57,132 bases of DNA from Paracoccus homiensis (GCF_900111675.1 NZ_FOHO01000019.1:1-57132), one strand, 5' to 3'. Positions 11,353 to 23,803 are shown, counted from the first letter of the stretch. A program made the numbers and translations. The notes: a model not told the origin generated them from the letters alone.

Positions 11353-12384
11353 ATGTCTGAATTCTGGGGATCCACACTGGGCATCGCGATCATCCTGCTG
11401 GGGCAGGGGCTTGCGCTGATCGCCTTCGTGATGCTGTCGCTGATCTATCTGGTCTATGGCGACCGCAAGGTCTGGGCGGCGGTCCAGATGCGCCGTGGCC
11501 CGAACGTCGTGGGCCCCTGGGGGCTGTTGCAGACCTTCGCCGACGCGCTGAAATATGTCGTCAAGGAAATCGTGATTCCCGCCGGCGCGGACAAGTTCGT
11601 CTTCTTCCTTGCGCCTTTCCTGTCAATGACGCTTGCCCTGCTGGCTTTCGTGGCGATTCCCTTTGCGCCGGGCTGGGTGATGGCCGACATCAATGTGGGC
11701 ATCCTGTTCATCTTCGCGGTATCCTCGCTTGAGGTGTATGGCGTGATCATGGGGGGCTGGGCGTCGAACTCGAAATACCCGTTCCTCGGCTCGCTGCGTT
11801 CGGCGGCACAGATGATTTCCTACGAGGTCAGCCTGGGTCTGATCATCATCGGCATCATCATCTCGACCGGGTCGATGAACCTGACCGCCATCGTCGAGGC
11901 GCAGCGCGGCGCGGGGCTGCTGTCGTGGTACTGGCTGCCGCATCTGCCGATGCTGGTGCTGTTTTTTGTCAGCGCATTGGCCGAAACGAACCGCCCGCCC
12001 TTCGACCTTCCCGAGGCGGAATCGGAACTGGTCGCGGGGTTCATGGTCGAATACTCCTCGACCCCCTACCTGCTGTTCATGGCGGGCGAATATATCGCCA
12101 TGTGGCTGATGTGTGCGCTGATCAGCCTGCTGTTCTTCGGCGGCTGGCTGTCGCCCATCCCCGGCATTCCCGACGGCGCGCTGTGGATGTTCGTGAAGAT
12201 GGCCTTCTGGTTCTTCATGTTCGCCATGGTCAAGGCCATCGTGCCGCGCTATCGCTATGACCAGTTGATGCGGATCGGCTGGAAGGTGTTCCTGCCACTG
12301 TCGCTGGCCTGGGTCGTGATCGTTGCCTTCCTTGCGAAATTCGAAGTGTTCGGGACCTTCTGGGCCCGTTGGGCGGGGATGTGA
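11353..12384 (+). CDS. nuoH: NADH-quinone oxidoreductase subunit H
   Basis: Membrane subunit (Nqo8/ND1), 343 residues with about eight to nine helices, which forms the quinone entry channel with NuoB and NuoD. Conserved cytoplasmic loops are visible: the stretch [21 protein letters not shown] near residue 36, [15 protein letters not shown] near 150, and [20 protein letters not shown] near 215, where the glutamates line the quinone path. The C-terminal loop [15 protein letters not shown] is also intact. Confidence 0.96.
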   Translation: MSEFWGSTLGIAIILLGQGLALIAFVMLSLIYLVYGDRKVWAAVQMRRGPNVVGPWGLLQTFADALKYVVKEIVIPAGADKFVFFLAPFLSMTLALLAFVAIPFAPGWVMADINVGILFIFAVSSLEVYGVIMGGWASNSKYPFLGSLRSAAQMISYEVSLGLIIIGIIISTGSMNLTAIVEAQRGAGLLSWYWLPHLPMLVLFFVSALAETNRPPFDLPEAESELVAGFMVEYSSTPYLLFMAGEYIAMWLMCALISLLFFGGWLSPIPGIPDGALWMFVKMAFWFFMFAMVKAIVPRYRYDQLMRIGWKVFLPLSLAWVVIVAFLAKFEVFGTFWARWAGM

Positions 12385-12389
12385 TCGCA

Positions 12390-13472
<1,083 letters not shown>

Positions 13473-13476
<4 letters not shown>

Positions 13477-14075
13477 TCACCTTTGCATTCTACCTGTTCG
13501 CGATCTCTGTCTGCATTGCCGGCTTCATGGTCGTGATCTCGCGCAACCCGGTGCATTCGGTGTTGTGGCTGATCCTTGCCTTTCTGTCGGCGGCGGGGCT
13601 GTTCGTGTTGCAGGGCGCGGAATTCGTCGCGATGCTGCTGATCATCGTCTATGTCGGCGCGGTGGCGGTTCTGTTCCTGTTCGTCGTCATGATGCTGGAT
13701 GTCGATTTCGCGGAACTGAAGGGCGAATTCGCCCGCTATCTGCCGCTTGGCGGGCTGATCGCGCTTGTGCTGCTGGCGCAGCTGGCGATCGGCTTTGGCG
13801 CCTGGGAAAGTGCCGAACAGGCCGAGGCGCTGCGTGCGGTGCCGATGACCGGCGAGGCGATGAATACCCATCTGATCGGTTCGGTTCTGTATGACCGCTA
13901 TCTGCTGCCCTTCCAGTTGTCGGGCCTGATCCTGCTGGTGGCGATGATCGGCGCGATCACCCTGACCATGCGCCATCGCCGCGACATCAAGCGGCAGGAC
14001 GTCGTGGCGCAGATGCATCGCGATCCGGCCAAGACGATGGAACTGCGGGACGTGAAGCCCGGTCAGGGGCTTTGA
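13473..14075 (+). CDS. nuoJ: NADH-quinone oxidoreductase subunit J
   Basis: Membrane subunit (Nqo10/ND6), 200 residues with five helices. The conserved motif [27 protein letters not shown] near residues 49-72 contains the helix distortion linked to conformational coupling in complex I. The hydrophilic C-terminal tail ([17 protein letters not shown]) ends the protein. The start overlaps the preceding stop by four bases. Confidence 0.95.
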
Positions 14076-14076
14076 T

Positions 14077-14098
14077 CGCCGCGGGCTGACCCGCGGTG
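14077..14098 (+). other. Hairpin between nuoJ and nuoK
   Basis: CCGCGGG (14079-14085) pairs perfectly with CCCGCGG (14090-14096) around CTGA. A wobble and one more pair extend it to 9 bp. It lies 3 bases after the nuoJ stop in the only sizeable gap (100 bases) of the membrane-arm part of the operon. No T-run follows, so it may be an attenuator or mRNA-stability element. Confidence 0.45.
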
Positions 14099-14157
14099 GC
14101 CATACGGGATTGCGACGGCGGTTTCGGTGGCGAACGGATATTTCAACGGGTGAATGA

Positions 14158-14481
<324 letters not shown>

Positions 14482-14487
14482 GGGATC

Positions 14488-16614
14488 ATGGCTTCTTTCA
14501 TTCTCTTTGCCCCGCTGCTGGGCGCGATCATCGCCGGCTTCGGCTGGCGCGTGATCGGCGAACAGGCGGCACAATATCTGACGACCGGCATCCTGTTTCT
14601 TGCCGCCTTCTTCAGCTGGATCATCTTTCTGGGCTTCAGCGGCGACGTGCAGCACATCACCGTGTTCGACTGGGTGGTCTCGGGTGATTTCGCGGCGGAA
14701 TGGGCGATCCGTCTGGATCGGTTGACCGCGATCATGCTGATCGTGGTGACGACCGTCTCGGCCTTGGTGCATCTGTATTCGATGGGCTACATGGCCCATG
14801 ACGACAACTTCACCCATGACGAGAATTACAAGGCGCGCTTCTTCGCCTATCTGTCCTTCTTCACCTTCGCCATGCTGATGCTGGTGACCGCCGACAACCT
14901 GCTGCAGATGTTCTTCGGCTGGGAAGGGGTGGGCGTCGCGTCCTATCTGCTGATCGGCTTCTACTACAAGAAACAGTCGGCGGGCGCGGCGGCGATGAAG
15001 GCCTTCATCGTCAACCGTGTCGGCGATTTCGGATTTCTGCTGGGCATTTTCGGCCTGTTCTGGCTGACCGGCTCGATCCAGTTCGACGCGATCTTCCAGC
15101 AGGTGCCCGATCTGGCGCAAAGCCAGATGCATTTCCTGTGGCGCGACTGGAACGCGGCCGAGGTTCTGGCCTTCCTGCTGTTCATCGGCGCGATGGGTAA
15201 ATCGGCGCAGCTTCTGCTGCACACATGGTTGCCCGACGCGATGGAGGGGCCGACGCCGGTGTCCGCCCTGATCCACGCCGCGACGATGGTGACGGCCGGC
15301 GTGTTCCTGGTCTGCCGGATGTCGCCCCTGTATGAATTCGCACCCGACGCCAAGACCTTCATCACCATCATCGGCGCGACCACGGCCTTCTTTGCCGCGA
15401 CCGTCGGTCTGGTGCAGAACGACATCAAGCGCGTCATCGCCTATTCGACCTGCTCGCAGCTGGGCTACATGTTCGTCGCGGCGGGCGTCGGTGTCTATTC
15501 GGTCGCGATGTTCCACCTGCTGACCCACGCCTTTTTCAAGGCGATGCTGTTCCTTGGCGCCGGTTCGGTCATCCACGCGATGCACCACGAACAGGATATG
15601 CGCAATTACGGCGGGCTGCGCAAAAAGGTGCCGCTGACCTTCTGGGCGATGATGATCGGCACGCTGGCCATCACCGGCGTCGGCATTCCGCTGACCCATA
15701 TCGGTTTTGCGGGCTTCCTGTCCAAGGATGCCGCCATCGAAAGCGCCTGGGCCGGGAACACCTATGCGTTCTGGATGCTGGTCATCGCCGCGGCCTTCAC
15801 CAGCTTTTACAGCTGGCGTCTGATGTTCCTGACCTTCTTTGGCAAGCCGCGCGGCGATCATCACACGCATGAACATGCCCATGAAAGCCCGCGCGTCATG
15901 ACCGTGCCGCTTGGCGTGCTGGCGGTCGGCGCCGTGTTTGCCGGGATGGTCTGGTATGGCCCGTTCTTCGGCAGCCACGACAAGGTCGCGCAGTTCTTCC
16001 ACATGGGACATGGCGAGGCCCATGCCAGCGCGGATGCCGGTCACGGCACGGATGGTCACGCCGACGAAGCCCATGGCGAGGATGCCGCCCATGGCGATAC
16101 GAACCATGGCGACGCGGGGCAGGGCGGTGAAGGTCACGGCCTGAATACCGATGTCCCGGCACCTGTCGGCGGTGCGATCTACATGCATCCCGACAACCAC
16201 ATCCTGGACGAGGCGCACCACGCCCCCAAATGGGTCAAGGCCTCGCCCTTCTTTGCGATGCTTGGCGGGCTTCTTCTGGCATGGATCTTCTATATCCGCA
16301 GTCCCGACGCCCCGCGCAAACTGGCCGAACAGCAGCCCGTCCTGTACCGCTTCTTGCTGAACAAGTGGTATTTCGACGAAATCTACAACTTCGTCTTCGT
16401 GCGTCCCGCCAATTGGCTGGGCCGCGCCCTGTGGACGCGTGGCGACGGAGCCGTTATCGACGGCGCCATCAACGGTGTGGCGATGGGAATCATCCCGCGC
16501 CTGACCCGCTTCGCCGGCAGGGTGCAGTCGGGCTATCTGTTCCACTATGCCTTCGCGATGGTGCTGGGCATCGTGGGCTTGCTGATCTGGGTGATGATGC
16601 GGAGCGCGCACTGA
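14488..16614 (+). CDS. nuoL: NADH-quinone oxidoreductase subunit L with histidine-rich insert
   Basis: Largest antiporter-like membrane subunit (Nqo12/ND5), 708 residues, with the lateral helix at the C-terminus. The channel motifs are intact: [52 protein letters not shown] and [15 protein letters not shown]. An extra-membrane loop carries HHTHEHAH at 458-465, and a second stretch (about 505-551) has nine histidines mixed with Gly, Asp, Glu and Ala. Paracoccus Nqo12 as I recall has a loop in the same place but with fewer histidines. The insert could bind metal ions; that is inference. Confidence 0.96.
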   Translation: MASFILFAPLLGAIIAGFGWRVIGEQAAQYLTTGILFLAAFFSWIIFLGFSGDVQHITVFDWVVSGDFAAEWAIRLDRLTAIMLIVVTTVSALVHLYSMGYMAHDDNFTHDENYKARFFAYLSFFTFAMLMLVTADNLLQMFFGWEGVGVASYLLIGFYYKKQSAGAAAMKAFIVNRVGDFGFLLGIFGLFWLTGSIQFDAIFQQVPDLAQSQMHFLWRDWNAAEVLAFLLFIGAMGKSAQLLLHTWLPDAMEGPTPVSALIHAATMVTAGVFLVCRMSPLYEFAPDAKTFITIIGATTAFFAATVGLVQNDIKRVIAYSTCSQLGYMFVAAGVGVYSVAMFHLLTHAFFKAMLFLGAGSVIHAMHHEQDMRNYGGLRKKVPLTFWAMMIGTLAITGVGIPLTHIGFAGFLSKDAAIESAWAGNTYAFWMLVIAAAFTSFYSWRLMFLTFFGKPRGDHHTHEHAHESPRVMTVPLGVLAVGAVFAGMVWYGPFFGSHDKVAQFFHMGHGEAHASADAGHGTDGHADEAHGEDAAHGDTNHGDAGQGGEGHGLNTDVPAPVGGAIYMHPDNHILDEAHHAPKWVKASPFFAMLGGLLLAWIFYIRSPDAPRKLAEQQPVLYRFLLNKWYFDEIYNFVFVRPANWLGRALWTRGDGAVIDGAINGVAMGIIPRLTRFAGRVQSGYLFHYAFAMVLGIVGLLIWVMMRSAH

Positions 16615-16615
16615 C

Positions 16616-18181
16616 ATGACGAACCTACTCTCGATCATCACGTTCCTGCCCATCGTCGCGGCGGCCATTCTGGCGCTGTTCCTGCGGGGCGAGGATGCGG
16701 CGGCGCAGAAGAATGCCAAATGGCTGGCGCTGATCGCGACCAGCGCGACCTTCCTGATCTCGCTGTTCCTGCTGACGGGCTTCAACCCTGCCGATACGGG
16801 GTTCCAGTTTGTCGAGGATCACGCATGGATCATGGGCCTGCGCTACAAGATGGGCGTGGACGGCATCTCGATCCTGTTCGTTCTGCTGACGACCTTCCTG
16901 ATGCCGCTGACCATCCTGTCCACATGGGAGGTGAAGACCCGGGTCAAGGAATACATGATCGCCTTTCTGGTGCTGGAAGGGCTGATGATCGGCGTGTTCA
17001 CCGCGCTGGATCTGTTCCTTTTCTACCTGTTCTTCGAGGCGGGCCTGATCCCGATGTTCCTGATCATCGGCATCTGGGGCGGGCAGAACCGCATCTATGC
17101 CGCGTTCAAGTTCTTTCTGTATACCTTCCTTGGATCGGTCCTGATGCTGGTGGCGATGGTCGCCATGGCCTGGACCGCGGGCACGACCGATATCGTGCAG
17201 CTGTTGCAGTTCGACTTCCCCTCGGAAACCACGCGGGTGCTGGGCTTTACCGTGATCGGCGGCATGCAGACGCTGCTGTTCCTGGCCTTCTTTGCCAGCT
17301 TCGCGGTCAAGATGCCGATGTGGCCGGTGCATACCTGGTTGCCGGATGCCCACGTTCAGGCGCCGACCGCAGGGTCGGTCGTGCTGGCCGCTGTTCTGCT
17401 GAAGATGGGCGGCTATGGCTTCCTGCGCTTCAGCCTGCCTATGTTCCCGGTCGCCTCGGATCTGTTCCAGCCGCTGGTTTTCTGGATGTCGGCCATCGCG
17501 ATCGTCTACACCTCGTTGGTGGCGCTGGCACAAAGCGACATGAAGAAGCTGATCGCCTATTCGTCGGTCGCGCATATGGGCTATGTGACCATGGGCGTGT
17601 TTGCCGCGAACCAGCAAGGCGTCGATGGTGCGATCTTCCAGATGCTGAGCCACGGCTTCATCTCGGGCGCGCTGTTCCTGTGCGTCGGCGTCATCTATGA
17701 CCGGATGCACACGCGCGAAATCGACGCCTATGGCGGTCTGGTCAACCGGATGCCGAAATACGCGCTGATCTTCATGTTCTTCACCATGGCCAATGTCGGT
17801 CTGCCGGGCACCTCGGGCTTTGTCGGGGAATTCCTGACGCTGCTGGGTGTGTTCAAGGCCAACACCTGGGTCGGCTTTGTCGCGGCGACCGGGGTGATCC
17901 TGTCGGCGGCCTATGCGCTGTGGCTGTATCGCCGGGTGACGCTGGGATCGTTGATCAAGGAAAGCCTGAAGACCATCACCGACATGACCCCGCGCGAAAA
18001 ATGGATCTTCGCGCCGCTGGTCGCGATGACGCTGTTGCTGGGCGTCTATCCGCGACTGGTTACCGATGTCACCGGCCCTTCGGTCGAAGCCATGCTGGCC
18101 GGTGTCCATAACGCATTGCCGCATGAACCGGCAGACGGGCTGGCGCCGATGGCTGCCGCCGCTGCCGAAGCAAGCCATTGA
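16616..18181 (+). CDS. nuoM: NADH-quinone oxidoreductase subunit M
   Basis: Antiporter-like membrane subunit (Nqo13/ND4), 521 residues and about 14 helices. The key glutamate of the proton channel is in [18 protein letters not shown]. The lysine helix and broken helix are in [27 protein letters not shown], and [16 protein letters not shown] follows. It starts one base after nuoL and its C-terminus is short and Ala-rich. Confidence 0.96.
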   Translation: MTNLLSIITFLPIVAAAILALFLRGEDAAAQKNAKWLALIATSATFLISLFLLTGFNPADTGFQFVEDHAWIMGLRYKMGVDGISILFVLLTTFLMPLTILSTWEVKTRVKEYMIAFLVLEGLMIGVFTALDLFLFYLFFEAGLIPMFLIIGIWGGQNRIYAAFKFFLYTFLGSVLMLVAMVAMAWTAGTTDIVQLLQFDFPSETTRVLGFTVIGGMQTLLFLAFFASFAVKMPMWPVHTWLPDAHVQAPTAGSVVLAAVLLKMGGYGFLRFSLPMFPVASDLFQPLVFWMSAIAIVYTSLVALAQSDMKKLIAYSSVAHMGYVTMGVFAANQQGVDGAIFQMLSHGFISGALFLCVGVIYDRMHTREIDAYGGLVNRMPKYALIFMFFTMANVGLPGTSGFVGEFLTLLGVFKANTWVGFVAATGVILSAAYALWLYRRVTLGSLIKESLKTITDMTPREKWIFAPLVAMTLLLGVYPRLVTDVTGPSVEAMLAGVHNALPHEPADGLAPMAAAAAEASH

Positions 18182-18191
18182 GGAAAGCCAG

Positions 18192-19715
18192 ATGACCGCG
18201 CTTGATTTCTCGACAATCCTGCCCGAGTTCCTGCTGGCGCTTTTTGCGATGGGGGCTTTGCTGGCTGGGGCCTATTTCGGCAAGGACGCGATTTCCAAGC
18301 CTATCCTGTGGATTTCCGTCGCGGCGCTACTGATCATCGGGCTGTTCGTCGGCTTTGCCGACCGCCCCGATCAGGCCGTGTTCAGCGGCATGTTCATCGA
18401 CGACGCCTTTGCGCGCTTTGCCAAGGTCACGATCCTGATCTCTGCCGCCGCCGTTCTGGCGATGAGCGCCGAATATCTGCACCGGCAGGGCCTGTTGCGG
18501 TTTGAATATCCGATCCTGATCGTGCTGGCGTCGATCGGCATGATGATCATGGTGTCGGCGGGCGATCTGCTGTCGCTGTATATGGGGTTGGAACTGCAGT
18601 CGCTGGCCCTGTATGTCGTCGCGGCGATGCGTCGTGAAAGTGCCAAATCCTCAGAGGCCGGACTGAAATATTTCGTGCTGGGCGCGCTTAGCAGCGGTCT
18701 TCTGCTGTTCGGGGCATCGCTGGTCTACGGATTTGCCGGCACGACGAATTTCGCCGGGATCGTCAGCACGGTCAACGCGGGCGAATTGTCGATGGGCCTG
18801 CTGTTCGGCATGGTCTTCCTGATGGTGGGGCTTGCGTTCAAGGTGTCTGCGGTGCCCTTCCACATGTGGACGCCGGATGTCTACGAAGGCTCGCCCACGC
18901 CGGTAACGGCCTTCTTTGCGACCGCGCCCAAGGTCGCCGCGATGGCGCTGATCGCGCGGCTGCTGCATGGCGCATTCGGCACCGTGCCTGCCGATTGGGG
19001 GCAGATCGTCGCCGCGCTGGCGGTGCTGTCGATGTTCCTTGGGTCCATCGCCGGGATCGGGCAGACCAATATCAAGCGCCTGATGGCCTATTCCTCGATC
19101 GCGCATATGGGTTTTGCGCTGGTCGGTCTGGCCTCGGGGACGGCATTTGGCGTCCAGTCGATGCTGATGTATATGGCGATCTACGCGGTGATGAATGTCG
19201 GCACCTTTGCCTTCATCCTGTCGCTGGAACGCGATGGACGTCCGGTCACCGATCTGGCCAGCCTGAACCGCTTTGCCTCGGCCGAGCCGCTGAAGGCCTT
19301 TGCCGTGCTGTTCCTGATGTTCAGCCTTGCAGGCGTGCCGCCTTTCCTTGGCTTCTTTGCCAAGCTGGGCGTGCTGACCGCCGCGGTGAATGGCGGCATG
19401 GCATGGTTGGCGGTCATGGGCGTGATCGCTTCGGTCATCGGGGCGTTCTATTACCTGCGCATCGTCTATTACATGTTCTTCGGCGCCGAGACCGACGGCG
19501 TGGAAAGCCATATGAGCGCGGCGCAGTATTTGGCGCTGATCCTGCCCGCCGCCGTTCTTCTGATCGGTGCGGTGACCATGTGGGGCGTGGACGAAGCCGC
19601 CGCGACGGCCGCGCAATCGCTGGTCGGGCCTGAAATCACCGCAGCCGAGATGGGCGCCCAGGCCGGCGGCCCGCAGGTGTCGGGCGAAGCCCCGGCCGAG
19701 CCTTCTGGTGAGTGA
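18192..19715 (+). CDS. nuoN: NADH-quinone oxidoreductase subunit N
   Basis: Last membrane subunit (Nqo14/ND2), 507 residues. The antiporter signatures are [43 protein letters not shown] and [22 protein letters not shown] 18192 follows AGGAAAG at the nuoM stop; the open frame extends to 18066 but only by reading inside nuoM. The stop overlaps the birA GTG by eight bases, so the complex I operon continues into cofactor genes. Confidence 0.96.
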   Translation: MTALDFSTILPEFLLALFAMGALLAGAYFGKDAISKPILWISVAALLIIGLFVGFADRPDQAVFSGMFIDDAFARFAKVTILISAAAVLAMSAEYLHRQGLLRFEYPILIVLASIGMMIMVSAGDLLSLYMGLELQSLALYVVAAMRRESAKSSEAGLKYFVLGALSSGLLLFGASLVYGFAGTTNFAGIVSTVNAGELSMGLLFGMVFLMVGLAFKVSAVPFHMWTPDVYEGSPTPVTAFFATAPKVAAMALIARLLHGAFGTVPADWGQIVAALAVLSMFLGSIAGIGQTNIKRLMAYSSIAHMGFALVGLASGTAFGVQSMLMYMAIYAVMNVGTFAFILSLERDGRPVTDLASLNRFASAEPLKAFAVLFLMFSLAGVPPFLGFFAKLGVLTAAVNGGMAWLAVMGVIASVIGAFYYLRIVYYMFFGAETDGVESHMSAAQYLALILPAAVLLIGAVTMWGVDEAAATAAQSLVGPEITAAEMGAQAGGPQVSGEAPAEPSGE

Positions 19716-20481
19716 TCGGGGCGCATGGACCTGGCCCGAGGGCGTGGGGCGCCACGTCCTTGACCGGGTGGACAGCACCAATGCCGAAGCCTTTCGTCTG
19801 GCCCCGCATCTGTCGGGGCCGGCCTGGATCATGGCCCGCCGTCAAGAGGCGGGCCGTGGTCGTCGTGGCCGTGCCTGGACGGACCCACCGGGGAACTTCG
19901 CCGCGACGCTGCTGACGCGGCCAGCCAATGGGCCGGCGGCCGCCGCGCAACTGTCCTTCATCGCCGCGCTGGCAGTGCATGAGGCGCTGATCCGGTTATG
20001 CGGGCCGACGCTGCCCGTGGCGCTGAAATGGCCGAATGACGTGCTGCTGAATGGCGGCAAAATGTCGGGGATCTTGCTGGAAAGCACCGGGTCGGGCGGC
20101 CATGTGGCGGCCTTGGCGATCGGCATCGGAGTCAATCTGGCCGCCGCGCCCGATCTGGGTCAGCTGGAGCCGCAGGCGACGCGCCCGGTCAGCCTGAAAG
20201 GGGAAACCGGTCTTTCCGTCAGCCCCGACGATTTCCTGGACGCGCTGGCCGCCGCCTTTGACCAGTGGCAGCGCCAGTTCAACGCCTATGGCTTTTCCCC
20301 GATCCGCAACGCCTGGATGGCGCGGGCGGCCCGGTTGGGCGAGACATTGACCGCCCGCACCGGCAGCAGCGAGACCGTCGGTCGTTTCGAGGGCATCGAC
20401 GAGACCGGCTCGCTGATCCTGACGACGCCCAGGGGCCGACAGGTCATTCCGGCGGCCGATATCTATTTCAGCGGGGCATAG
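19708..20481 (+). CDS. birA: Biotin--[acetyl-CoA-carboxylase] ligase
   Basis: 257 residues. It activates biotin with ATP and attaches it to carrier lysines such as that of the carboxylase at the left edge of the window. The catalytic-domain motifs are present: [22 protein letters not shown] (the biotinyl-AMP loop), LKWPNDVL and KMSGILLE, followed by the small C-terminal domain ([14 protein letters not shown]). No N-terminal helix-turn-helix is present, so this is a monofunctional (group I) ligase that cannot repress biotin genes. The GTG start overlaps nuoN by eight bases. Confidence 0.93.
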   Translation: MSDRGAWTWPEGVGRHVLDRVDSTNAEAFRLAPHLSGPAWIMARRQEAGRGRRGRAWTDPPGNFAATLLTRPANGPAAAAQLSFIAALAVHEALIRLCGPTLPVALKWPNDVLLNGGKMSGILLESTGSGGHVAALAIGIGVNLAAAPDLGQLEPQATRPVSLKGETGLSVSPDDFLDALAAAFDQWQRQFNAYGFSPIRNAWMARAARLGETLTARTGSSETVGRFEGIDETGSLILTTPRGRQVIPAADIYFSGA

Positions 20482-20483
20482 CC

Positions 20484-21263
20484 ATGCTTCTGTGCATTGA
20501 TACCGGCAACACGAACACCGTGTTCTCGATCTGGGACGGCACGCGTTTTCTGGCGCATTGGCGGATCGCGACCGATCACCGCCGCACCGCGGATGAATAT
20601 TTCGTCTGGTTGTCAACGCTGATCCAGTTGCAGAAATTCGAGCTGGAGATCGGTGCCTGCATCATCAGTTCGACCGCACCGCGGGTGGTGTTCAACCTGC
20701 GTGTGCTGTGCAATCGCTATTTCAACACCCGCCCGCTGGTCGTGGGCAAGCCCGATTGCCTGCTGCCGGTGCCGCCGCGCGTGGATGATGGCACCACGGT
20801 CGGGCCGGACCGTCTGGTCAATACCGTTGCCGCCTTTGACCGGCATGGGCCCGACCTGATCGTCGTGGATTTCGGCACGGCGACGACCTTCGATGTGGTC
20901 GATATCGACGGCGCCTATATCGGTGGCGTGATCTCGCCGGGGGTGAACCTGTCGCTGGAGGCGCTGCATATGGGCGCGGCCAGCCTGCCGCATGTCGATG
21001 TGACGATGCCCGCGAAGGTCATCGGCACCAATACGGTTGCCTGTATCCAGTCGGGGATCTTCTGGGGTTACACCGGACTGGTTCAGGGAATTGTCCAGCA
21101 GATCCGGGCCGAACGCGACCGCCCGATGAAGGTGATCGGAACCGGCGGGCTGGCCCCGCTGTTCGATCAAGGATTTGACGTCTTCGATGCGATCGAGGAC
21201 GATCTGACGATGCATGGATTAAGATTGATACACGATTACAACAAGGAGATGGGCAATGGCTGA
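20484..21263 (+). CDS. coaX: Type III pantothenate kinase
   Basis: 259 residues. It phosphorylates pantothenate, the first step of CoA synthesis, with the ASKHA fold. Motifs: LLCIDTGNTNTVFSIWD at the start (phosphate loop), VGPDRLVNTVAAF, then VVDFGTATTFDVV with the catalytic Asp, and GGVISPGVNLS. The start is 2 bases after birA, and the stop overlaps rnj by eight bases. This birA-coaX-rnj order follows nuo in related genera as far as I recall. Confidence 0.94.
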   Translation: MLLCIDTGNTNTVFSIWDGTRFLAHWRIATDHRRTADEYFVWLSTLIQLQKFELEIGACIISSTAPRVVFNLRVLCNRYFNTRPLVVGKPDCLLPVPPRVDDGTTVGPDRLVNTVAAFDRHGPDLIVVDFGTATTFDVVDIDGAYIGGVISPGVNLSLEALHMGAASLPHVDVTMPAKVIGTNTVACIQSGIFWGYTGLVQGIVQQIRAERDRPMKVIGTGGLAPLFDQGFDVFDAIEDDLTMHGLRLIHDYNKEMGNG

Positions 21264-22932
21264 CCGCCTGATCTATCTGCCGCTTGGCGGCGCGGGCGAA
21301 ATCGGCATGAACGCCTATGTCTATGGCTATGGCGCGCCGGGCAAGGAACGACTGATCCTTGTCGATATGGGCGTGACCTTCGGCGATATGGATTCGACCC
21401 CGGGCATCGACCTGATCATGCCCGATCTGGTCTGGCTGCGGGAAAACAGCCATCGGCTGGAGGGCATCTTCATCACCCATGGTCACGAGGACCACCTGGG
21501 TGCGGTCGGCCATCTGTGGGAACAGCTGGGCGTGCCGATTTATGCCCGGCAGTTCACCGGCGCGCTGTGCCGTCTGAAGCTGGAAGAGATGGGCCATTCC
21601 GCCGATATCGTGCGGATCACCGGGCCGCGCCCCGAGGTGACGCAGCTGGGTCCGTTCAATGTGCAGTTCGTGCCGGTCAGCCACTCGATCCCCGAAAGTG
21701 CGGCGCTGGTGATCGACACGCCTGCCGGCCGGATCGTGCATACCGGCGATTTCAAGCTGGACGGAACGCCTGTGGTGGGCGACCCCTTCGACCCGATGAC
21801 CTGGCACGACATCGCCAGCGAAGGGCGTGGGGTCAAGGTTCTGACCTGCGATTCCACCAACATCTTCTCGACCCACCCGGGCCGATCCGAGGCGTTGTTG
21901 GCCAACCCGATCCTTGAATGGGTCATGGCGCAGAAGAACATGGTCGTCGCGACCACCTTTGCCAGCAATATCGCGCGTCTGCGCACGCTGGCGGATGCCG
22001 CGATCGCGGCGGATCGCAAGGTCTGCCTTCTGGGGCGGGCGATGCGGCGCATGGTCTCGGTCGGGCTGGAAACCGGCGTGCTGACGGATTTTCCGGATAC
22101 GATCGGCCCCGACGAAGCCGCGAACATGCCGCGCAACAAGGTCATGCTGCTGGTCACCGGCAGCCAGGGCGAGCGCCGCGCCGCCAGTGCGCAGCTGTCG
22201 CGCGGGCGCTATCTGGGTCTGTCCCTGAAAGAGGGCGACAGCTTCCTGTTCAGTTCGAAGACCATTCCGGGCAACGAACGCAGCGTCGGCCGCATCATGA
22301 ATGCGCTGAGCGAGATGGGCGTCGATGTCTATGATGCGGATGACGGGCTGTATCACGTTTCGGGCCATGCCAATCGCCCCGATATCGAGGCGATGCACGA
22401 TCTTCTGAAACCCGCGACCGTGATCCCGATGCATGGCGAACATCTGCATCTGCGCGAGCATGTGCTGCTGGCGCGGGCCAAGGGCATGACCGCCGAAATC
22501 GCGACGAATGGCACGATGCTGGACCTGACCGGCGAGACGCCGAAAATCGTCGACCAGATCGAAACCGGGCGGATCTATCTGGATGGCACGGTCAAGATCG
22601 GTGCCATGGACGGGGTCGTCCGCGACCGGATCCGCATGGCGCTGAACGGGCATGCGTTGGTCAGCGTCATCGTGGATGAGGAAGACAACGCCCTGCCGGA
22701 TGCCTGGGTCGAGTTGATGGGCCTGCCCGGGCGGACACGCAACGGCGATGATCTGGGGCAACATATCGAGGGCGAACTGGCTGAATTCCTGGAAGGCGCC
22801 GACAATCGCACCGTGCGCGACGATCGCAAGATGGAAGAGGCGATCCGCAAGATAACCCGCCAGGTGGCCATGGAAGAGATCGGCAAGAAGCCCGAGGTGA
22901 CGGTGATCATCAGCCGGCTGATGGCCGACTGA
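21256..22932 (+). CDS. rnj: Ribonuclease J
   Basis: 558 residues, metallo-beta-lactamase/beta-CASP nuclease for 5'-3' exonuclease and endonuclease processing of RNA. The zinc site HGHEDH is at 75-80; HTGDFKLD follows near 160-167 and the beta-CASP part has the GSQGE motif and SGHANRPD. The ribosome site AAGGAG lies inside the coaX end. Alphaproteobacteria use RNase J in rRNA maturation and mRNA turnover alongside RNase E. Confidence 0.94.
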   Translation: MADRLIYLPLGGAGEIGMNAYVYGYGAPGKERLILVDMGVTFGDMDSTPGIDLIMPDLVWLRENSHRLEGIFITHGHEDHLGAVGHLWEQLGVPIYARQFTGALCRLKLEEMGHSADIVRITGPRPEVTQLGPFNVQFVPVSHSIPESAALVIDTPAGRIVHTGDFKLDGTPVVGDPFDPMTWHDIASEGRGVKVLTCDSTNIFSTHPGRSEALLANPILEWVMAQKNMVVATTFASNIARLRTLADAAIAADRKVCLLGRAMRRMVSVGLETGVLTDFPDTIGPDEAANMPRNKVMLLVTGSQGERRAASAQLSRGRYLGLSLKEGDSFLFSSKTIPGNERSVGRIMNALSEMGVDVYDADDGLYHVSGHANRPDIEAMHDLLKPATVIPMHGEHLHLREHVLLARAKGMTAEIATNGTMLDLTGETPKIVDQIETGRIYLDGTVKIGAMDGVVRDRIRMALNGHALVSVIVDEEDNALPDAWVELMGLPGRTRNGDDLGQHIEGELAEFLEGADNRTVRDDRKMEEAIRKITRQVAMEEIGKKPEVTVIISRLMAD

Positions 22933-22951
22933 TCCTTGCGTCCCGCGACGG

Positions 22952-22971
22952 CCGGGGGGCCAGCCCCCCGG
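22952..22971 (+). terminator. GC-rich hairpin after rnj
   Basis: CCGGGGGG (22952-22959) pairs perfectly with CCCCCCGG (22964-22971) around CCAG, 20 bases after the rnj stop. No T-run follows. Such G6/C6 hairpins are common intergenic 3'-end structures in Paracoccus-like genomes, in my recollection. Confidence 0.5.
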
Positions 22972-23060
22972 ACCCCCCGCCCATATCGCCCTATAAGCAG
23001 GCGAATCGAAGAGCCTTGGGATCTTGACCTGATGCCGGGCTTGCGGCAGATGCCTTCGCC

Positions 23061-23777
23061 ATGAGCGACGATCAGAAATCAGCATTCGACCCGAACCCGC
23101 CCCGGCGCAACTTTTACGGCCGGCGCCACGGCAAGACCCTGCGCCAAAGCCAGAAGGGCTATCTGTCCGAGGATCTGGGCGATCTGCGGCCACGCGGGAT
23201 CACCGTTCAGGACAATCCTGACCGCAAGCCGATCAACCCGGCCGATATTTTCGGCGATGACCGTCCGGTCTGGATGGAGGTCGGCTTTGGCGGTGGCGAG
23301 CATATGGTCCACATGGCCCATCGCTATCCCGAGATCGGGATCATCGGCTGCGAACCCTTCATCAACGGCGTCGCCATGCTGTTGGGCAAGATCCGCGCGG
23401 CTGGCGTGCAGAATGTCAGCGTGCATCCCGGCGATGCCCGCGACCTGATGGATGTGCTGCCCGAAGCCAGCCTGTCGCGCGCCTTTCTGATGTATCCCGA
23501 TCCCTGGCCGAAGGCACGGCATCACCGGCGCCGTTTCGTCACGCCCGAACATCTGCTGCCGCTGGCCCGGGTGATGAAGCCGGGTGGCGAGTTCCGCGTC
23601 GCGACCGATATTCCCGACTATGTCCGCCAGACCCTGGAAGAGGTGCCGCCGGCGGGGTTCGACCTGATTTCGGAAACAGGCATGCCCTGGGATGACTGGA
23701 TCAGCACGCGTTATGAACAGAAGGCGCTGCGCGAGGGCAGGGTGCCCCATTACGTGACCTTCCGCCGCAAGGCGTGA
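23061..23777 (+). CDS. trmB: tRNA (guanine-N7-)-methyltransferase
   Basis: 238 residues. It methylates G46 in the variable loop of tRNAs using S-adenosylmethionine. The SAM-binding motif is WMEVGFGGGEHM, and the catalytic stretch is MYPDPWPKARHHRRRFV; further on is MKPGGEFRVATDIPDYV. The residues 1-40 extension is basic and may contact tRNA. It stands alone, with a 128-base gap after rnj, and ends at the bidirectional terminator shared with glmS. Confidence 0.95.
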   Translation: MSDDQKSAFDPNPPRRNFYGRRHGKTLRQSQKGYLSEDLGDLRPRGITVQDNPDRKPINPADIFGDDRPVWMEVGFGGGEHMVHMAHRYPEIGIIGCEPFINGVAMLLGKIRAAGVQNVSVHPGDARDLMDVLPEASLSRAFLMYPDPWPKARHHRRRFVTPEHLLPLARVMKPGGEFRVATDIPDYVRQTLEEVPPAGFDLISETGMPWDDWISTRYEQKALREGRVPHYVTFRRKA

Positions 23778-23778
23778 A

Positions 23779-23802
23779 AAAAGGCCCCTTGCGGGGCCTT
23801 TT
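23779..23802. terminator. Bidirectional terminator between trmB and glmS
   Basis: AAAAGGCCCC (23779-23788) pairs with GGGGCCTTTT (23793-23802) around TTGC. The A-run on one side and T-run on the other let it stop transcription of trmB (+) and glmS (-), which converge here. Confidence 0.85.
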
Positions 23803-23803
23803 C

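Noticed and set aside
22972..23060. Possible SAM or SAH riboswitch before trmB
   Set aside because: The gap contains a GC hairpin after rnj but none of the conserved cores of these riboswitches; trmB is not next to metK here.
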